A stretch of DNA of 64,000 bases from Enterococcus faecium (lineage in GTDB: Bacteria > Bacillota > Bacilli > Lactobacillales > Enterococcaceae). Shown here one piece after another: positions 8,755 through 17,566 of this stretch. The stretch covers positions 928,501-992,500 of the forward strand of contig NZ_CP118955.1 in assembly GCF_029023785.1 (NCBI RefSeq), given 5' to 3'. Positions within the stretch are counted from its first letter, which is position 1. Each line of letters begins with the position of its first letter. Both the position numbers and the translations under genes were made by a program. Below the pieces are notes generated by a model. It was given only the letters and a program-made list of their open reading frames with translations. It was not told the DNA's origin and made no database searches.

Positions 8755-10008
8755 TTATGCTCTTTGCCCAGCATTCATTCCTGCTACATGCCCTGTAGCG
8801 AAAGCCGCTGTGATATTAAAGCCGCCAGTATAACCATTGACATCCAGTAATTCTCCCGCAAAATACAGACCATCAATGATTTTACTCTCCAACGTTTTAG
8901 GATGAATTTCCTTTAGAGAAACCCCTCCGCCAGTTACAAATGATTTCTCAATAGGAAAAGTCTTGTTGATTGATAGCTTAAACTCTTTGCATAATTGAAC
9001 GAAATCTTGAATTTGTTTTTGAGAGGCTTGTTGTCCTGTCAGATGATCCATTTCAAGCCGCTCAAGAAAGAAAACTAACAACCGCTCAGGTAATAAACCG
9101 TGCCAGGCATTTACCAAGTTCTTTTTGGTGGTTTTACTTTTTTCTGTCAATAAATGAATAAGCTCTTGTTTGGTTTGTGTAGGGAAACAATCCAGAGAAA
9201 GTGTCACTGGTTCTCCCGTTTTCTCTAATTCTTTATTGACAAAACTTGAACAACGCAGTGCAGCCGGACCAGAAATACCGAAATGGGTGAAAAGTAAATC
9301 CATCGTATGTTCAGTCAATACACGACCTTTTTTATTTAAAACGCGTAAAGTGATGTCTTGTAAAGAAAGCCCTTGAAGTGTTTTCTCCTGAATATACGGT
9401 TCATCCGATATCAAGGGGGACTCTGTCGCATAAAGAGGCGTCACCGTGTGACCCACTCGCTTCACGATCTTGTACCCATCTCCAGTAGAACCAGTAGATG
9501 GATAAGTCCGTCCACCAGTTGTTAAGATAACGGCAGGAGCATGAAACTCTTCGAATTCCGTGCGTATACCGTAAATTTTATGTTCTTTGTGGATCAATTT
9601 CTCTACTCGAGTAGAGAATAGAAGCGTCACATCTAGTTCTTTCAGACGATTGAGCAATGCTTCGATAATCGTTTTTGATTTATTTGTTACAGGAAACATC
9701 CGTCCATGATCCTCTTCTTTTAAATGTACGCCTTGTGATTCAAAGAAGTTCATGATATCGAAATTATTCCATTGCGCAAACGTACTATATAAAAACTTTC
9801 CATTTCCAGGAATATGTGCAATCAAATCATCAACAGGACGATTGTTCGTAACATTGCACCGACCACCACCTGTCATCAGTAGTTTTTTTCCTGCTTTTTT
9901 GTTTTTTTCGATCAAGAGTACGCGTGCGCCTTGTTCAGCTGCACTGATCGCTGCCATCATCCCGCTTGTTCCAGCGCCGACTACGATCACATCATACAGT
10001 TTTTCCAT
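8755..10008 (-). CDS. HI0933/YhiN-family FAD-dependent oxidoreductase
   Basis: This 417-residue flavoprotein starts with the dinucleotide-binding fold DVIVVGAGTSGMMAAISAAEQGA and an FAD-contacting region GKKLLMTGGGRCNVTN. It ends with FAGELLDVNGYTGGFNITAAFATGHVAG, the second FAD motif of the family. Members are widespread and mostly without assigned substrate. GAGGTGAGTG lies before the ATG. The gene is alone on the minus strand, convergent with ebsC and divergent from gdhA. Confidence 0.88.
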   Translation of the reverse strand: MEKLYDVIVVGAGTSGMMAAISAAEQGARVLLIEKNKKAGKKLLMTGGGRCNVTNNRPVDDLIAHIPGNGKFLYSTFAQWNNFDIMNFFESQGVHLKEEDHGRMFPVTNKSKTIIEALLNRLKELDVTLLFSTRVEKLIHKEHKIYGIRTEFEEFHAPAVILTTGGRTYPSTGSTGDGYKIVKRVGHTVTPLYATESPLISDEPYIQEKTLQGLSLQDITLRVLNKKGRVLTEHTMDLLFTHFGISGPAALRCSSFVNKELEKTGEPVTLSLDCFPTQTKQELIHLLTEKSKTTKKNLVNAWHGLLPERLLVFFLERLEMDHLTGQQASQKQIQDFVQLCKEFKLSINKTFPIEKSFVTGGGVSLKEIHPKTLESKIIDGLYFAGELLDVNGYTGGFNITAAFATGHVAGMNAGQRA

Positions 10009-10065
10009 TCACTCACCTCAAGGAAAGTGTAGCATATCTGAAGAAAGAAAACAGAAAAAAATGTT

Positions 10066-10094
10066 TTGAGCCAAAAGAGAAAATGAGCTAAAAT
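10066..10094 (+). promoter_or_regulatory. gdhA promoter
   Basis: TTGAGC (10066-10071), a 17-base spacer and TAAAAT (10089-10094) lie about 30 bases upstream of the gdhA start codon. Confidence 0.6.
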
Positions 10095-10124
10095 GGGGGA
10101 AGATAAGTAAAGGAGCGTGGAACG

Positions 10125-11474
10125 ATGACAAACGCAACAGAATATGTTCAAGCAATTCAAGAAAAGCTACATCAAAAGGATCAAGGGCAAGAAGAATTTT
10201 TACAAGCAATCGATGAATTCATGCCCACGGTTATGTCTTTTTTGGACACTCATCCCGAATATATCGAAAAGAATATCTTAGAACTTTTAACGGAACCAGA
10301 AAGAGTTATTCAATTTCGAGTGCCTTGGCAAGATGATGAAGGAAACTGGCGAGTAAATAGAGGCTACCGTATCCAATACAATTCAGCTATCGGCCCTTAT
10401 AAAGGTGGATTGCGCTTCCATCCTAGTGTCAATCTAAGTATCTTAAAATTTTTGGCTTTTGAACAGATTTTCAAGAATAGTTTAACCGGTCTGCCAATCG
10501 GTGGAGGAAAAGGCGGAAGTGACTTCGATCCTAAAGGAAAATCTGATAATGAGATCATGCGTTTTTGTCAAAGTTTCATGCTGGAATTGTCAAAACATAT
10601 CGGCCCATCGATTGATGTTCCTGCGGGAGATATCGGTGTAGGAGCTAGAGAAATCGGCTATTTGTTCGGCGAATATAAACGATTGAAAAAATATGATACT
10701 GGTGTGTTGACAGGTAAACCTTTGGATTTTTGGGGAAGTAAGATACGTACGGAAGCTACTGGTTATGGATTAGTGTATTATGTCAAACATCTATTGAACG
10801 AAGAAAAAGATTCATTTAATCAAAAAACAGTTTTTGTTTCCGGAAGCGGGAATGTAGCCATTTATGCAATCGAAAAAGTGCAAGAGCTAGGCGGGAAAGT
10901 TGTTACATGTTCAGATTCTAGCGGGTACATCTATGATCCAGAAGGAATAGATGTGAAACTATTGAAAGGAGTCAAAGAAATCAATAGACAACGTTTGACG
11001 GAATACGCAAACCAACGTCCTTCTGCTATTTATCATGCTGGAGAATCTGTTTGGACATTGAAAGAAAAAGCGGATATCGCTTTGCCATGTGCTACTCAAA
11101 ATGAAATAGACGAAAGCTTGGCCGAAATCTTAGTAGAAAATGGGATCAAAATCGTAGCAGAAGGCGCTAATATGCCATGTACAGTAAAAGCTGTTTCTGT
11201 TCTTCATGAAGCAGGCGTGTGGTATTGTCCAGGAAAAGCTGCTAATGCTGGAGGAGTGGCAGTATCTGCTTTAGAAATGAGTCAGAACGCCCAGCGATTG
11301 ACTTGGGAAAGAGAGCAAGTGGATGAGCAGCTGGATCAAATCATGGAAACGATTTACCATGCGTGTCGCCAAACAGCAGCCGAGTACGGCGACGAAAAAA
11401 ATCTGCTTCTTGGAGCAAATGTTGCTGGATTTGAAAAAGTTGCCAAAGCAATGGCAGCAGAAGGTTTAGTTTGA
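10125..11474 (+). CDS. gdhA: NADP-specific glutamate dehydrogenase
   Basis: This 449-residue hexameric-type enzyme makes glutamate from 2-oxoglutarate, ammonia and NADPH, or runs in reverse. The glutamate-binding KGGLRFHPSV with the following GGGKGGSDFDPKGKSD signature is present. The Rossmann domain starts near FVSGSGNVAIYAIEK. Length and motifs match the NADP type of enteric and lactic bacteria rather than the shorter NAD type. AAAGGAG precedes the ATG. It stands alone with its own promoter; no terminator is seen before pgi. Confidence 0.95.
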   Translation: MTNATEYVQAIQEKLHQKDQGQEEFLQAIDEFMPTVMSFLDTHPEYIEKNILELLTEPERVIQFRVPWQDDEGNWRVNRGYRIQYNSAIGPYKGGLRFHPSVNLSILKFLAFEQIFKNSLTGLPIGGGKGGSDFDPKGKSDNEIMRFCQSFMLELSKHIGPSIDVPAGDIGVGAREIGYLFGEYKRLKKYDTGVLTGKPLDFWGSKIRTEATGYGLVYYVKHLLNEEKDSFNQKTVFVSGSGNVAIYAIEKVQELGGKVVTCSDSSGYIYDPEGIDVKLLKGVKEINRQRLTEYANQRPSAIYHAGESVWTLKEKADIALPCATQNEIDESLAEILVENGIKIVAEGANMPCTVKAVSVLHEAGVWYCPGKAANAGGVAVSALEMSQNAQRLTWEREQVDEQLDQIMETIYHACRQTAAEYGDEKNLLLGANVAGFEKVAKAMAAEGLV

Positions 11475-11520
11475 AAAATGAAACTTTCTTGGAAATATTG
11501 TCAGCATTTTGTTTATTTGC

Positions 11521-11549
11521 TTGAAAAATAATAAAAAAAAACGTAAAGT
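11521..11549 (+). promoter_or_regulatory. pgi promoter
   Basis: TTGAAA (11521-11526), 17 A-rich bases and TAAAGT (11544-11549) lie some 35 bases upstream of the pgi start. Confidence 0.45.
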
Positions 11550-11585
11550 ATTACCTGTAGAGTAAACCTATAAGGAGGAGAACAA

Positions 11586-12932
11586 ATGGCACACATTCAT
11601 TTTGACTATTCAAAAGTAGCACCGTTTGTCAACGAACAAGAGTTAGGGTACATGCAAAGCCAAGTAACAGCAGCCCACAACGAATTACGGGAAGGTACTG
11701 GCGCAGGAAGCGACTTCCGCGGCTGGATCGATTTACCAACGAACTATGACAAAGAAGAATTTGCACGTATCAAAGAAGCAGCTAAAAAAATCCAATCTGA
11801 TTCTGAAGTATTAGTTGTTATCGGTATCGGTGGTTCTTATTTAGGCGCTCGTGCAGCGATTGACTTCTTGAATCACACATTCTTCAATTTATTAGATAGC
11901 AACACAAGAAAAGCACCACAAATCTTCTTTGCCGGAAATTCAATCAGCTCAACATATATTGCTGACTTGATCGAAGTAATCGGTGATCGCGACTTTTCAG
12001 TAAACGTTATTTCAAAATCTGGAACAACTACTGAACCAGCGATTGCGTTTCGTGTATTCAAAGAGCTTCTTGTTAAGAAATATGGACAAGAAGAAGCAAA
12101 CAAACGTATCTACGCTACAACAGATAAAGCAAAAGGTGCAGTTAAAGTAGAAGCAGATGCAGAAGGTTGGGAAACTTTCGTGATTCCTGATGACATCGGC
12201 GGACGTTTCTCTGTATTAACTGCTGTTGGTTTGTTACCAATCGCTGTTAGTGGTGCAGATATCGATGCATTGATGCAAGGTGCCGCTGATGCAAGCAAAG
12301 CATACTCAAGCGACAAACTAGAAGAAAACGAAGCTTACCAATACGCAGCAATGCGTAACATTCTTTACCGTAAAGGCAAAGTAACTGAGTTGTTGATCAA
12401 CTATGAACCAGGAATGCAATACTTCTCAGAATGGTGGAAACAATTGTATGGTGAATCTGAAGGAAAAGACCAAAAAGGCATCTATCCTTCAAGTGCAAAC
12501 TTCTCAACTGATTTGCACTCTTTAGGACAATTCATCCAAGAAGGACGTCGCAATATTTTTGAAACAGTTGTGAAGGTTGAAAAACCTCGTAAATCAATCA
12601 CAATTCCTGAACAAGCAGAAGATTTAGACGGTCTAGGCTACTTGCAAGGAAAAGAAGTGGACTTCGTAAATACAAAAGCATTTGAAGGAACATTGCTTGC
12701 TCATACAGACGGTGACGTGCCTAACTTGCTAGTCAAAATTCCAGAAATGGATGCTTATACATTGGGTTATACAATGTACTTCTTTGAAATTGCTGTAGGT
12801 ATTTCAGGTTACTTGAATGGAATCAACCCATTCGACCAACCAGGTGTAGAAGCTTACAAGAAAAACATGTTCGCACTTCTAGGCAAACCAGGCTTTGAAG
12901 ACCTTGCCAAAGAATTGAACGAACGCCTGTAA
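11586..12932 (+). CDS. pgi: Glucose-6-phosphate isomerase
   Basis: This 448-residue glycolytic enzyme interconverts glucose 6-phosphate and fructose 6-phosphate. The sugar-phosphate-binding segments [16 protein letters not shown] and [16 protein letters not shown] are clear, and [23 protein letters not shown] is the family's C-terminal active-site region. Length is typical of the Firmicute type. AAGGAGGAG lies at ideal spacing before the ATG. Codon choice is strongly biased, as expected for a highly expressed gene. Confidence 0.97.
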   Translation: MAHIHFDYSKVAPFVNEQELGYMQSQVTAAHNELREGTGAGSDFRGWIDLPTNYDKEEFARIKEAAKKIQSDSEVLVVIGIGGSYLGARAAIDFLNHTFFNLLDSNTRKAPQIFFAGNSISSTYIADLIEVIGDRDFSVNVISKSGTTTEPAIAFRVFKELLVKKYGQEEANKRIYATTDKAKGAVKVEADAEGWETFVIPDDIGGRFSVLTAVGLLPIAVSGADIDALMQGAADASKAYSSDKLEENEAYQYAAMRNILYRKGKVTELLINYEPGMQYFSEWWKQLYGESEGKDQKGIYPSSANFSTDLHSLGQFIQEGRRNIFETVVKVEKPRKSITIPEQAEDLDGLGYLQGKEVDFVNTKAFEGTLLAHTDGDVPNLLVKIPEMDAYTLGYTMYFFEIAVGISGYLNGINPFDQPGVEAYKKNMFALLGKPGFEDLAKELNERL

Positions 12933-12963
12933 GATAAGGTTTTTTCGCTAGATTTAAAAAATC

Positions 12964-13017
12964 AGTGATAGAAACATGTTCGCTTCTAAATAAAATTAGT
13001 GATAGTTTTAGTGATAG
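12964..13017. repeat. Three AGTGATAG repeats and a flanking inverted repeat
   Basis: AGTGATAG occurs at 12964-12971, 12998-13005 and 13010-13017. GTTCGCT (near 12979) is inverted as AGCGAAC (near 13016). They lie just beyond the 3' end of the integrase relic, which is where recombinase arm or core sites are usually found. That role is an inference. Confidence 0.45.
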
Positions 13018-13024
13018 CGAACTT

Positions 13025-13056
13025 AAAAAAAAGCACTCAATTTGAGTGCTTTTTTA
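13025..13056. terminator. Hairpin copy 1 (AAAGCACTCA...GAGTGCTTT)
   Basis: A perfect stem with A and T flanks makes a bidirectional terminator for pgi and the minus-strand relic. Almost the same hairpin recurs at 13248-13277 with a different tetraloop. Confidence 0.8.
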
Positions 13057-13183
13057 TTTGCTCTTCTATATAGTTTTCTAGTTGATTCATTGATCTTTTT
13101 TTCACTTCGGGAGAAATATGGGCATAGACTTGTGTAGTAGAAATATCTTTATGACCTAAAAAATCTTTGATATCTTCTAATAA
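13037..13183 (-). pseudogene. C-terminal remnant of a phage-type tyrosine recombinase
   Basis: About 48 codons read IKDFLGHKDISTTQVYAHISPEVKKRSMNQLENYIEEQ, the end of a tyrosine integrase, with the HKDISTTQ box and the nucleophile Tyr in TTQVYAH. The catalytic Arg, Lys and HxxR parts upstream are absent. The same frame continues to 13258 with unrelated hydrophobic residues, so this is a relic and not a small gene. It sits between two near-identical hairpins. Confidence 0.7.
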
Positions 13184-13247
13184 GGACTGGAAGAACAGGA
13201 AAGTGACTTCGAAGACCCATTCTATTTTTTTGTTTTCTAAAATCAAC

Positions 13248-13277
13248 AAAAAAAGCACTCACTTCGAGTGCTTTTTA
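13248..13277 (-). terminator. Hairpin copy 2, YxeA-like gene terminator
   Basis: AAAAAAGCACTCA-CTTC-GAGTGCTTTTT forms a perfect stem, placed 15 bases beyond the stop codon of the minus-strand gene at 13293. Confidence 0.8.
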
Positions 13278-13292
13278 CGATATATTCTTAGC

Positions 13293-13679
13293 TTAAGATA
13301 GGCCTAATTTTTCTTTTACAGATGAGGGTACCTTATCGCTGGTAATTACTTTTTTCTCTATGATCCGCTTTTCGCTTGCTTTCAACTGCAAGATCGTTCC
13401 TTCGGGGTAAGCAGAACCATTGGCAGAGTCACCAGAAGTAATGACATCGAAATCTAACTGTCTTTTTTCACCGTTTTCAGCATAAGCATCTACGTTGTAT
13501 TTAAAACCTCTTCCAATTACTTCCCCATTATCTGCTTTGATATCAGTTTCTGCAGGCATTGGAGCTTTGACTACCGCATAATAATCTTTACCTACATAAG
13601 TAGACTGATAGTAGTCCCAACCTTTCCATCCTATAAAAGCAATCAATATGATAACGATCAACCCTAAAATTTTTTTCAT
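13293..13679 (-). CDS. YxeA-family (DUF1093) exported protein
   Basis: This 128-residue protein has an N-terminal hydrophobic signal or anchor (residues 3-20, KKILGLIVIILIAFIGWKGW) followed by a small outer domain. The YYAVVKAPMPAE and GFKYNVDAYAENGEKRQLDFD segments are typical of YxeA/DUF1093 proteins, usually made of an OB-like fold. Function of the family is not established. AAAAGGAG precedes the ATG. The gene has its own terminator. Confidence 0.78.
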   Translation of the reverse strand: MKKILGLIVIILIAFIGWKGWDYYQSTYVGKDYYAVVKAPMPAETDIKADNGEVIGRGFKYNVDAYAENGEKRQLDFDVITSGDSANGSAYPEGTILQLKASEKRIIEKKVITSDKVPSSVKEKLGLS

Positions 13680-13857
13680 GAAAGATCTCCTTTTTTATTT
13701 TTATTATATTAAATATTATACAGATAATAACGGAATATTATCATCGAAACAGCTAACAAAATTGTCATAAAAAACGAGATGGTTGATATTAGAACTTGTG
13801 TTTTTGTTTAGGTCTAGAGATAAAGAGAGACAATTTCCAAATATATGTAATGAATAC

Positions 13858-13900
13858 AAAAAGACGTTTGTTGCGGATTACCGTTACAAACGTCTTTTAT
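13858..13900 (-). terminator. Terminator for the 49-codon gene
   Basis: AAAAGACGTTTGT pairs with ACAAACGTCTTTT around a 14-base loop, about 45 bases beyond the stop of the minus-strand small gene at 13947. Confidence 0.78.
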
Positions 13901-13946
13901 TGATTTTCCGAGATCTCATCAGTCGCCATTTGGAATGGTTCACTCC

Positions 13947-14096
13947 TTATCTAGATTCGTTTAATGCTCGGACTGCTTGTTCGATTGTAATACCAAACGC
14001 AACGTTATTTTCGTTTTGTGCATCAATCGCCATAAAACGGTTAGAAGTTGTATCAAAAGCTACGCGGTATTGCATATTTGTTTTTGTAAACGTCAT
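13947..14096 (-). CDS. Small conserved-looking protein, 49 residues
   Basis: ATG at 14096 is preceded by AAAGGAGATG at good spacing, and the frame ends in TAA at 13947. The product is soluble and polar (MTFTKTNMQYRVAF at the start, ITIEQAVRALNES at the end), with no cysteine and no membrane segment. A strong terminator follows, so it has the layout of a real gene. No family is recognised. Confidence 0.6.
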   Translation of the reverse strand: MTFTKTNMQYRVAFDTTSNRFMAIDAQNENNVAFGITIEQAVRALNESR

Positions 14097-14239
14097 AAAA
14101 TTCATCTCCTTTGTAATGTAATTTAGTTCTTGAAAGTTTCCTTTAAACTTTCGAACTTATACCAAGTTTAGCATCGTACGTTTTTTGATGCAATTAAAAA
14201 GCATTTATCATTTTCCTTATTTATTTTTTCTTAAATGGT

Positions 14240-14314
14240 TTAGCTATTTTCTTTTAATCCGATAAGTAGCCCAATCATCAAGGTTACAAATACTATTGCT
14301 TGAATATAAATCAT
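14240..14314 (-). CDS. Tiny membrane peptide, 24 residues
   Basis: AAAGAGGTGAG precedes the ATG at 14314 and the frame ends in TAA at 14240. The peptide is one hydrophobic segment (IQAIVFVTLMIGLLIGL) with a short charged tail KENS. Such peptides include type I toxins and small regulators of membrane proteins, but neither role is shown here. The good ribosome binding site is the main support. Confidence 0.4.
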   Translation of the reverse strand: MIYIQAIVFVTLMIGLLIGLKENS

Positions 14315-14474
14315 ATGCTCACCTCTTTATAAATAACTTAGCAATATAAAGAAAAAAACGCACGAACAACATAGGAATATAAACAAACGTTTTTGTCACA
14401 ACGTCTAAGATCGTGTTAAAAAATAGTTATCTAAAAAGCAGAAAGATACTCAAAATAAAAAATAAAAAAATGAA

Positions 14475-14488
14475 TAAAAACGTTTTCA
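14475..14488. promoter_or_regulatory. cre-like site
   Basis: TAAAAACGTTTTCA holds the palindromic core AAAACGTTTT and matches the CcpA consensus except for the first G. It lies about 70 bases upstream of the DUF2187-like gene. Confidence 0.35.
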
Positions 14489-14556
14489 AATATAAGGTAA
14501 TTTGTTATTATAAAATAAAGAAAAACAAAATAAAAATAAAGAAAAGAGGGAATGAA

Positions 14557-14769
14557 ATGGTAAAAGCAGAAGTAGGAAGATCTTATATATGCAAACCGAT
14601 CGGAGTATCTCATGAACTAATCGGCTGTATTGAACGTACATATATCAACACGGCTGTCGTGTATGTTGAAAGTTATGACCAACGAGACTATCAACTTATC
14701 AATGAAAGCAAGTATCGCATGCTCGTAAAATTCTGTGATATTAGCGCACCTACTGAATTGGTTTCTTAA
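14557..14769 (+). CDS. DUF2187-like small protein
   Basis: This 70-residue protein has GAGGGAATG before the ATG at 14557; the longer frame upstream is lysine-rich AT-rich spacer and is ignored. The central part (ELIGCIERTYINTAVVYVESYD, then INESKYRMLVKFCDIS) resembles the small beta-barrel DUF2187 proteins such as B. subtilis YkvS. The function of that family is unknown. It is followed by a 36-codon gene in the same direction. Confidence 0.55.
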   Translation: MVKAEVGRSYICKPIGVSHELIGCIERTYINTAVVYVESYDQRDYQLINESKYRMLVKFCDISAPTELVS

Positions 14770-14837
14770 ACAGTATTTTTGAGAATTCGCAAGAACTCCC
14801 TTATAATATAAATAAAGACAGAAGGGAGCGAGAAGAT

Positions 14838-14948
14838 ATGCCAAAAAGAAAAAGTTCAGGGAAAATGGGAATTATTCTTGCAGTGATCTCTGCAATTCCT
14901 GCTATTTTAGCTATTGTTCGTGCGATGAAGGAATCAAGAGAAAGTTAA
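14838..14948 (+). CDS. Small membrane peptide, 36 residues
   Basis: GAAGGGAG precedes the ATG at 14838 and the frame ends in TAA at 14948, followed by a strong terminator. The peptide has a basic start (MPKRKSSGKM), one hydrophobic segment (GIILAVISAIPAILAIV) and a charged end (RAMKESRES). This layout fits an N-in membrane peptide. The role is unknown. Confidence 0.55.
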   Translation: MPKRKSSGKMGIILAVISAIPAILAIVRAMKESRES

Positions 14949-14968
14949 GCACACATTATGAGCGTCAA

Positions 14969-15012
14969 ACAAAAAACGCATATACCTGCGGTGGCAGGTT
15001 ATGCGTTTTTTG
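14969..15012. terminator. Bidirectional terminator
   Basis: AAAAAACGCATA pairs with TATGCGTTTTTT, with an inner ACCTGC/GCAGGT stem, between the 36-codon gene and the converging GDPD gene. Confidence 0.85.
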
Positions 15013-15046
15013 TTGTATAAAGACTTTTTTCATTAACGATTTTTGA

Positions 15047-16846
15047 TTAGCCGACTCCCAAAACAAAATTTAGCAGTTTATCTGAATAAGTGATTTCTTC
15101 ATCTGTTTGTTTCACACTTTCATTTAGTAGTCCCATCTCATCGGTTATGATACCATCCACACCATAAAACATCATGCGACTCATGGCATCTGAATCGTTG
15201 ATTGTCCATACATATACTTCTTTTCCGTCTTGGTGGGCAGAATTAATGAAGTTACGGTTGATCGTACTATATTCCATTGTCAGAAAATCAGCAGGCGTCA
15301 CAGGGGGCCCAACAATATTGAAAGGTAAGATGTAGCCCACATAAAAGTTTGGTTCTGCTTCTTTTAAATCTGAAACGGTTTGGTACGTCAAACTTTGCAA
15401 AATATGATGGTTCTCTAAGATAACTTTGCGGTATTTATGGACAAATCGTTCGACAAGGTCATCCGAATCTTTTTTAGAGGTCTTGATCTCAATAAGTAAT
15501 TTTTGGTTTAGCTTATGTGCTTTTTCCAAATAAGAATCAAAAGAACAAACAGGGGCTTGCACTCCGTTTTCAGTAACTGTAAGATTTGTCAATTCTTTCA
15601 ATGTAAGATCCTGTGGTGTTCCATTTACCCCTGTTAAGTGACGAAGATTTGCATCATGCATCACTACGAAATGACCATCTTTTGTTTCCTGAACATCCAT
15701 CTCTACATAATCAGGATGATAGTCTCTGCTTGTTTTTTCAAGTGCTTCTAAAGTATTTTGCGCCCCATTTTGGGTACTCACACCTCTGTGAGAGACAGTC
15801 ACTGGTTTTGTCTGAACAGCTGAAGTCAGATAATCCATATTGTAAAGACAGACGCCAATACCGAAAAAAACTGCAAAAAGAGTCAAACCAGTGTTTTTCA
15901 GCGCAGAGAAACGCAAGTTGGGGGCTTGTGGGATAAACCACTTAGGGATCTCAGGCAAGAAGCCTTCGTCATCCATGAAATCAACAATGATATAAAAAAT
16001 CCCTACGGTAGACATCACGATATTGAATAATAAAATCCCTTGTAAAAGCGTCATAGCAAACACAGCGCTGATCAATGCATAGTCTGGGAAAAATTGTTCA
16101 ACCATACTTTGTGCCAAAATAACAACGATATATCCTAAAGAAGAAAGGAGTAAAATCGTACCGCCAATCACAATAAATTGGCCCGTGATGGCCAAAAGAC
16201 GCGATTTGGTCAATGACCAGCTTTCCCGAATGGCTGCTCGAAAAGGACGATCTCGTAGAATCATTTCCGGTAAAGCAAAAATCAGTCGAATCCCAATATA
16301 GCCAAGGAAAATATAAACGAGTAAAAAGGAACTGACGATGATCCAACGGTTAGCAAAAATAAAATCCATAATGAAAGCGGGGATTTTTATTTTTGACAGT
16401 AGATCAGAATTAAAACTTAATCCGCTGATCGGTAGAATCAATAAAAAATAAGCAAGGAAAAACAAAAAAGTAATGGGTCTCACTTTCTTCAGCTGAAGTA
16501 TCGTCAAGTGTAAGAGTTGCTTCAAAGAGATTGGTTCTTTCTTTTTAATAAAAAAGACACTCATCAAAAGAAAAGTAAATTCGAAATAAACTAACAGTAA
16601 AATCATCATCAAAACTACGATTAACGAGAGTAGAACTCCAGGATGTTGAGAAAAAATTGAAGGAATATTGTCATAAGACAAATAGTCAATTGCCCCTCGG
16701 TGTAAAATAAAACGGGTCGTACTGCTCAATAAGGGTAAACAAATAAATAAAATAAAGCCATGCATCAGCAAGACATCACGGAAATAAGCTTGTGTTCCTT
16801 TTAAAAAGTCCCAAGCATTACCTAAGCTACGTTTTAAATAATTCAT
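15047..16846 (-). CDS. Membrane glycerophosphodiester phosphodiesterase
   Basis: This 599-residue protein has an N-terminal half of about eight membrane segments (the GDPD-associated membrane domain) and a C-terminal catalytic domain from about residue 345. The GDPD motifs SHRGVSTQNGAQNTLEAL, EMDVQETKDGHFVVMHD and LIEIKT are visible, giving the catalytic histidines and metal ligands. Family enzymes split glycerophosphodiesters into glycerol 3-phosphate and an alcohol. In Gram-positives they may act on lipid or teichoic acid fragments outside the membrane. CAGGTGATAGG precedes the ATG. Confidence 0.9.
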   Translation of the reverse strand: MNYLKRSLGNAWDFLKGTQAYFRDVLLMHGFILFICLPLLSSTTRFILHRGAIDYLSYDNIPSIFSQHPGVLLSLIVVLMMILLLVYFEFTFLLMSVFFIKKKEPISLKQLLHLTILQLKKVRPITFLFFLAYFLLILPISGLSFNSDLLSKIKIPAFIMDFIFANRWIIVSSFLLVYIFLGYIGIRLIFALPEMILRDRPFRAAIRESWSLTKSRLLAITGQFIVIGGTILLLSSLGYIVVILAQSMVEQFFPDYALISAVFAMTLLQGILLFNIVMSTVGIFYIIVDFMDDEGFLPEIPKWFIPQAPNLRFSALKNTGLTLFAVFFGIGVCLYNMDYLTSAVQTKPVTVSHRGVSTQNGAQNTLEALEKTSRDYHPDYVEMDVQETKDGHFVVMHDANLRHLTGVNGTPQDLTLKELTNLTVTENGVQAPVCSFDSYLEKAHKLNQKLLIEIKTSKKDSDDLVERFVHKYRKVILENHHILQSLTYQTVSDLKEAEPNFYVGYILPFNIVGPPVTPADFLTMEYSTINRNFINSAHQDGKEVYVWTINDSDAMSRMMFYGVDGIITDEMGLLNESVKQTDEEITYSDKLLNFVLGVG

Positions 16847-16885
16847 CCTATCACCTGCTCTTCACATTGTAGCGCAAATCTAATG

Positions 16886-16924
16886 AAAAAGGAAAGGGTG
16901 CAGTGTGTTTTGCAGCCCCTTTCC
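16886..16924 (-). terminator. Terminator of the TVP38-family gene
   Basis: GGAAAGGG-TGCA pairs with TGCA-GCCCCTTTCC; read on the minus strand the stem is followed by CTTTTTC. It separates the gene at 16970 from the GDPD gene. Confidence 0.65.
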
Positions 16925-16969
16925 CAGATTTAACATTGTCAATCAATGACTAATTTTGCAAAATAAATA

Positions 16970-17566
16970 TTATCCAAGAAGACCACTTAGATATTGGCCT
17001 CCATAAATCAAGGCCATACTATATAAGAAAATCGACAGTGGTTTAGCAATCAAAATGATTAGTGTATATCGTTTCACTGACATGTTTGTCAATCCAGCCA
17101 TCAAACATAACGCATCGTCAGGAGCAACTGGAAGAAAAATAGCTAGAGCAAACAGCTTCTCAAAGCGGTTTTGATTATCCAGCCAGCCAATATATTTGTT
17201 ATATGTCTTATCGCTAATCATGGAAAGTATGAATGGCTTTCCATAACGACGCCCTAGCAGAAAAATGATAATCGAACCAATGCAGATTCCAATATAGTTA
17301 TAGATAAATCCAGCATAAGGGCCAAATATCAGGACACCAGCTGCAGTACTGATCCCTCCAGGAATGATTGGAATAACTACTTGCAGGATTTGGATGAAGA
17401 CAAAAATAATCGGTCCTAAAATGATGGAATCACCTACTAATCCTCTTAACGCATTCAAATCTTTGAAAACACCTAAATTAATAAAATAAATCGTCAGCGC
17501 GATTGATAGGCCTAATCCGATAATGGATATGAAATTTATCAGTTTTCGAGAGGCAGCAATATTCAT
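16970..17566 (-). CDS. TVP38/TMEM64 (VTT-domain) membrane protein
   Basis: This 198-residue protein has five or six membrane segments. The VTT-domain signature is seen in QVVIPIIPGGISTAAGVLIFGPYAGFIYNYIGICIGSIIIFLLGRRYG, with the FLPVAPDDALCLMAGLTNMS segment after it. Family members related to DedA proteins have been linked to lipid scrambling or transport; the activity here is not known. Start ATG at 17566 has AAGGAGTTG upstream. It forms a single-gene unit. Confidence 0.85.
   Translation of the reverse strand: MNIAASRKLINFISIIGLGLSIALTIYFINLGVFKDLNALRGLVGDSIILGPIIFVFIQILQVVIPIIPGGISTAAGVLIFGPYAGFIYNYIGICIGSIIIFLLGRRYGKPFILSMISDKTYNKYIGWLDNQNRFEKLFALAIFLPVAPDDALCLMAGLTNMSVKRYTLIILIAKPLSIFLYSMALIYGGQYLSGLLG

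Noticed and set aside
13783..14121. Plus-strand frame of 112 codons
   Set aside because: It is opposite the 49-residue gene and the terminator at 13858, with no ribosome binding site.
14240..14948. The small-gene cluster as a prophage or toxin-antitoxin module
   Set aside because: No phage structural genes, antitoxin or antisense RNA could be seen, so only the individual small genes are reported.
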